DNA of 64,000 nucleotides, taken from positions 35,762,121-35,826,120 of the forward strand of contig NC_088711.1 in assembly GCF_963576615.1 (NCBI RefSeq). Reading direction: 5' to 3'. Positions 61,365 through 64,000 of this stretch are shown piece after piece (the stretch's first letter is position 1; each line of letters starts with the position of its first letter). Source of the stretch: Watersipora subatra (taxonomy: Eukaryota; Bryozoa; Gymnolaemata; Cheilostomatida; Watersiporidae). Position numbers and translations under genes: made by a program. A model generated the notes under the pieces. That model was given only the letters and a program-made list of their open reading frames with translations, did not search any database and was not told the origin of the DNA.

Positions 61365-61832
61365 GTTAGCTTTTCTCTTGCAATGTGAGAAACTGTTCTT
61401 GCAGTCATTTGTAGTTTGTATGTTTGTAGTTTATTAAGAAGGTATTTTACATATTTACTTTAGGAAAGTTTTTTATAAAGATTTTTATATAAAGATCATC
61501 AGTGTAAAATGTTTTTTAATTTTTTAATCCACAAGATCATTTAGGATAAAATGTTAAACAAGGTAACTTTCAGTTATTCTTTGCTGCCTTTTCACCAGGC
61601 TCGACCCTTTGTGCTAGATACCTAATTTTGTGATTCAAATTTTCTGCCAATTTAGAAGCTTTTTTTGAGCAGTTCTACAAACCTATTTGACGTTTTCACT
61701 CATTGCTTACTACTTTTATATATAACACTGTTTATTTATTATAGCCTGTCTTCCTATTATCAATTAAAAATATTAATACTTATACCTTACAGAACATTGC
61801 CAGTTTTTGCCCTTCCTGAAAGATACAGCATA

Positions 61833-63072
61833 CCCTAGGACACTTATATTTCGCTAGTATTTAGTTTCGTGAGTAGCACACAGAGTAAAATTTCGCTGCA
61901 ACTTAATTTCGTGGCTCTGATGAGTGCGAAAATATAGTGGTGTGAAAATAAATGCAGTGGAAAAAACATTACATTCCTCAGGTCCAGTTCACTAATAAGA
62001 AAAAAATTCAATTTGGGAATAGTTTGTATTTGTAAACCACAGGTTGAAATGTGTGGGTGAGATCGACAATTCAATTTGATCACTTGCTGCCATTTGTTTC
62101 TTAGACTATCAATGACGTCTAGGTCCCTCCCGCCGTGACTTTCACACTCGAATCCCAAGAAGAAGAAAATAGATAGGTAACAACCAACTTCACAACCAAA
62201 ACTGTATAACCCTTACGCTGCCATAAACGCATTTATGCGTTTTCTAGGGGCTACTGACATAAACGCATTTTCTGACTTTCTCAGCAATTGTCTGGTAACC
62301 TAATTTTATTATTTGTTGACCACATAACCCACGGTCTTTAAGTGTTCTATGAAATTGACTGTGTTGTCCGAAGATTTCTCTATAAAATCAGCCTAAAACA
62401 ACGAAGCAATTTTAAACTTTTGTTTGATAATTTCTAATCTAAAAACGAACATTTTTCTGCGAGTTCATTAACTACCCCGCGCGAGTCACAAAACAGGTAA
62501 TTAGTTGTTGATGACATAATAGCCAGTTTAGATTTTCGTGATTATACAGATAATTAAAGTAGAACTTGAAAAATACTGTATACATATCATGAAGCAATAT
62601 CGGCAATTTCGATAAAATGGCTGGCACTAGGCCGGTAACGAATTTGTACATGATTGGCAGTGAAAGAGATAATGTGGTTGGACCTGATGAGGGTTGATAT
62701 TGTTTTTGGATGGTAATAAAATTCATAACTGCAATAATTATTCTTCAATTTTACGACTTCACCTACCAGACTTTCATCCTCATCAGTTACAAATTCGGTG
62801 ACTAAACTGATATTGCTTTGCCATGCTGCTCAGTTGGTGTATTAGCTATAATGAGTTTACCAGAAATTTCCCATTTATCCTAACCACAGACGAAAGTTGC
62901 CTGCATTTCTAATATTACGATTTTATTGTGGATATCAATGAACAAAGCTATTTAACTTCGCGTTTTCGCTCGTTCGTTATGATAGTTTAGTTTCGCTCAT
63001 TAAATTTTCGCGAGAGGATTACACCGCGAAAACGCGAAAGTTAGATGCCGCGAATACATAAGTGTCCTAGGG
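61833..63072. mobile_element. 1.24-kb TA-flanked TIR element in CKAP5 intron 1
   Basis: The ends CCCTAGGACACTTATATTTCGC and (inverted) CCCTAGGACACTTATGTATTCGC sit between TA dinucleotides (61831-61832, 63073-63074). Inner ends are rich in TTTCGCG-type repeats. No transposase frame is visible. It contains the palindrome AAACGCATTTATGCGTTT near 62225. Confidence 0.85.
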
Positions 63073-64000
63073 TACATGTAAAATAGTTTAAACTTTGTTT
63101 TTTACTTTTTTGGATAAAAGACTCAGAGCATCCAATATCAGAGCAGTTTGTTCTGTTTTATGTTATTGAGCATAATAAGTATATATGTTCTATTTTATAG
63201 CATGTATATTATAATATCTTTGCGTAACACAAAAAAACACAATCAAATTAGGTGCTTAATTGTATTCTGATTGACCAAATGCGTAAAAGATTCTGAGATT
63301 ATGGTAGTGTGACCCATAGTGAAGGGCCATCGCTCCCTTATGCGTTGTTATGATTACTTCTTGGTCATCAACTTTCCTTCCTCAGAAGACTCTTATGATA
63401 TAAGATAAGATAGGCTATTCACAACCTATCTTATGATATAAGATTATGAATAAGGTTGTGAATAAATACAAATCAAATTGCACAGTATAGTTGATTTAAT
63501 ACCAATATTTTCTAGGCTTGTCAGAGCTTTCCAATTTTATGAAATTAACAAGGTGCATGGAGGGTGAATGGGCGATATGAGAGCTTTAGTGTTGTTAGCA
63601 CTATTGTCATTTTGAACTCCATTAACAAATTTGAATTTCATAATCAAATAAATTTAGTATGACAGTCCATCTCACAGCACTCGTTGTTCTGATTTGAAGT
63701 GCATGTGAGTATTATTGTTTAATGAGGTCAGTGCACTGCAATGTCCCTTGTACTAAGAGAAATGTTTTTATAGTGGATGCGTGGGATAGTGGTATCTTAT
63801 AGGTTATGGCAGCTTTTCTGTCTTCATAAGGTGAATTGTTTGCTTTATGCTTGTTTTTACATCTGCCACTCACAGACCCCTTGCTTTAATTACTTGCTTT
63901 AGTTTCCTCATTTTGCTACTTACTGTAGTTTAGTGACTTACTTTATTTACTTTAGTGGCTTACCTTGGTTACTTACTTTAGTGACTTACTGTAGTGGCTT
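63073..64000. other. CKAP5 intron 1 continuation
   Basis: No exon seen. A small inverted repeat (AGATAGG...CCTATCT) lies near 63405-63435. The last ~90 bp are a tandem repeat of (T)TTACTTTAGTGACTTACT type. Confidence 0.5.

Overview
The window is a piece of an animal nuclear genome. It is AT-rich, with long introns, GT-AG splice sites, no operons, and dense minisatellites, SINEs and small DNA transposons. The protein sequences are metazoan. I suspect a lophotrochozoan-type invertebrate, but nothing in the sequence fixes the phylum. All gene models below were built by eye from splice sites, codon phase and remembered protein families; no search or transcript was available.

Positions 937-32065 (+) hold almost all of one large formin gene of the FHOD (formin homology 2 domain-containing, Fhos) subfamily. 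It has about 29 exons and roughly 2,290 codons in the window. In order it encodes a long disordered N-terminal extension (one exon of 2.7 kb), a partial GTPase-binding region, the diaphanous-inhibitory domain (DID), a linker, proline-rich FH1, the complete FH2 actin-assembly domain and a basic C-terminal autoregulatory tail. Exon phases agree along almost the whole chain. The weak points are the exons at 14440-15409, the true 5' end and the last exon.

Positions 32066-43600 carry no host gene that I can support. They hold a ~0.9 kb inverted-repeat transposon, a nest of transposons at 33.9-36.0 kb, SINEs, and a decayed minus-strand LTR-type retroelement (39.7-42.7 kb) with gag, zinc-knuckle and aspartic-protease remnants but no visible reverse transcriptase.

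Positions 43643-45532 (+) encode a three-exon, GPI-anchored Ly6/uPAR-type three-finger protein of 142 residues. A ~1.1 kb minisatellite follows.

Positions 48982-60522 (-) contain a five-exon gene for RNA polymerase I subunit RPA43 (POLR1F/TWISTNB), 381 residues. Its introns hold a decayed copy of part of the Ly6 gene, a perfect 8 x 48 bp minisatellite, several transposons and a 5'-truncated non-LTR retrotransposon. About 780 bp upstream, and divergent from it, the first coding exon of CKAP5 (XMAP215/ch-TOG microtubule polymerase) starts at 61305 (+). The rest of that gene lies beyond the window; its first intron contains a 1.24 kb terminal-inverted-repeat element.

The genes are neighbours rather than a pathway: actin assembly (FHOD), a surface glycoprotein (Ly6), rRNA transcription (POLR1F) and microtubule growth (CKAP5). 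The accessory content is mainly layered mobile elements and tandem repeats sitting in introns and next to splice sites.
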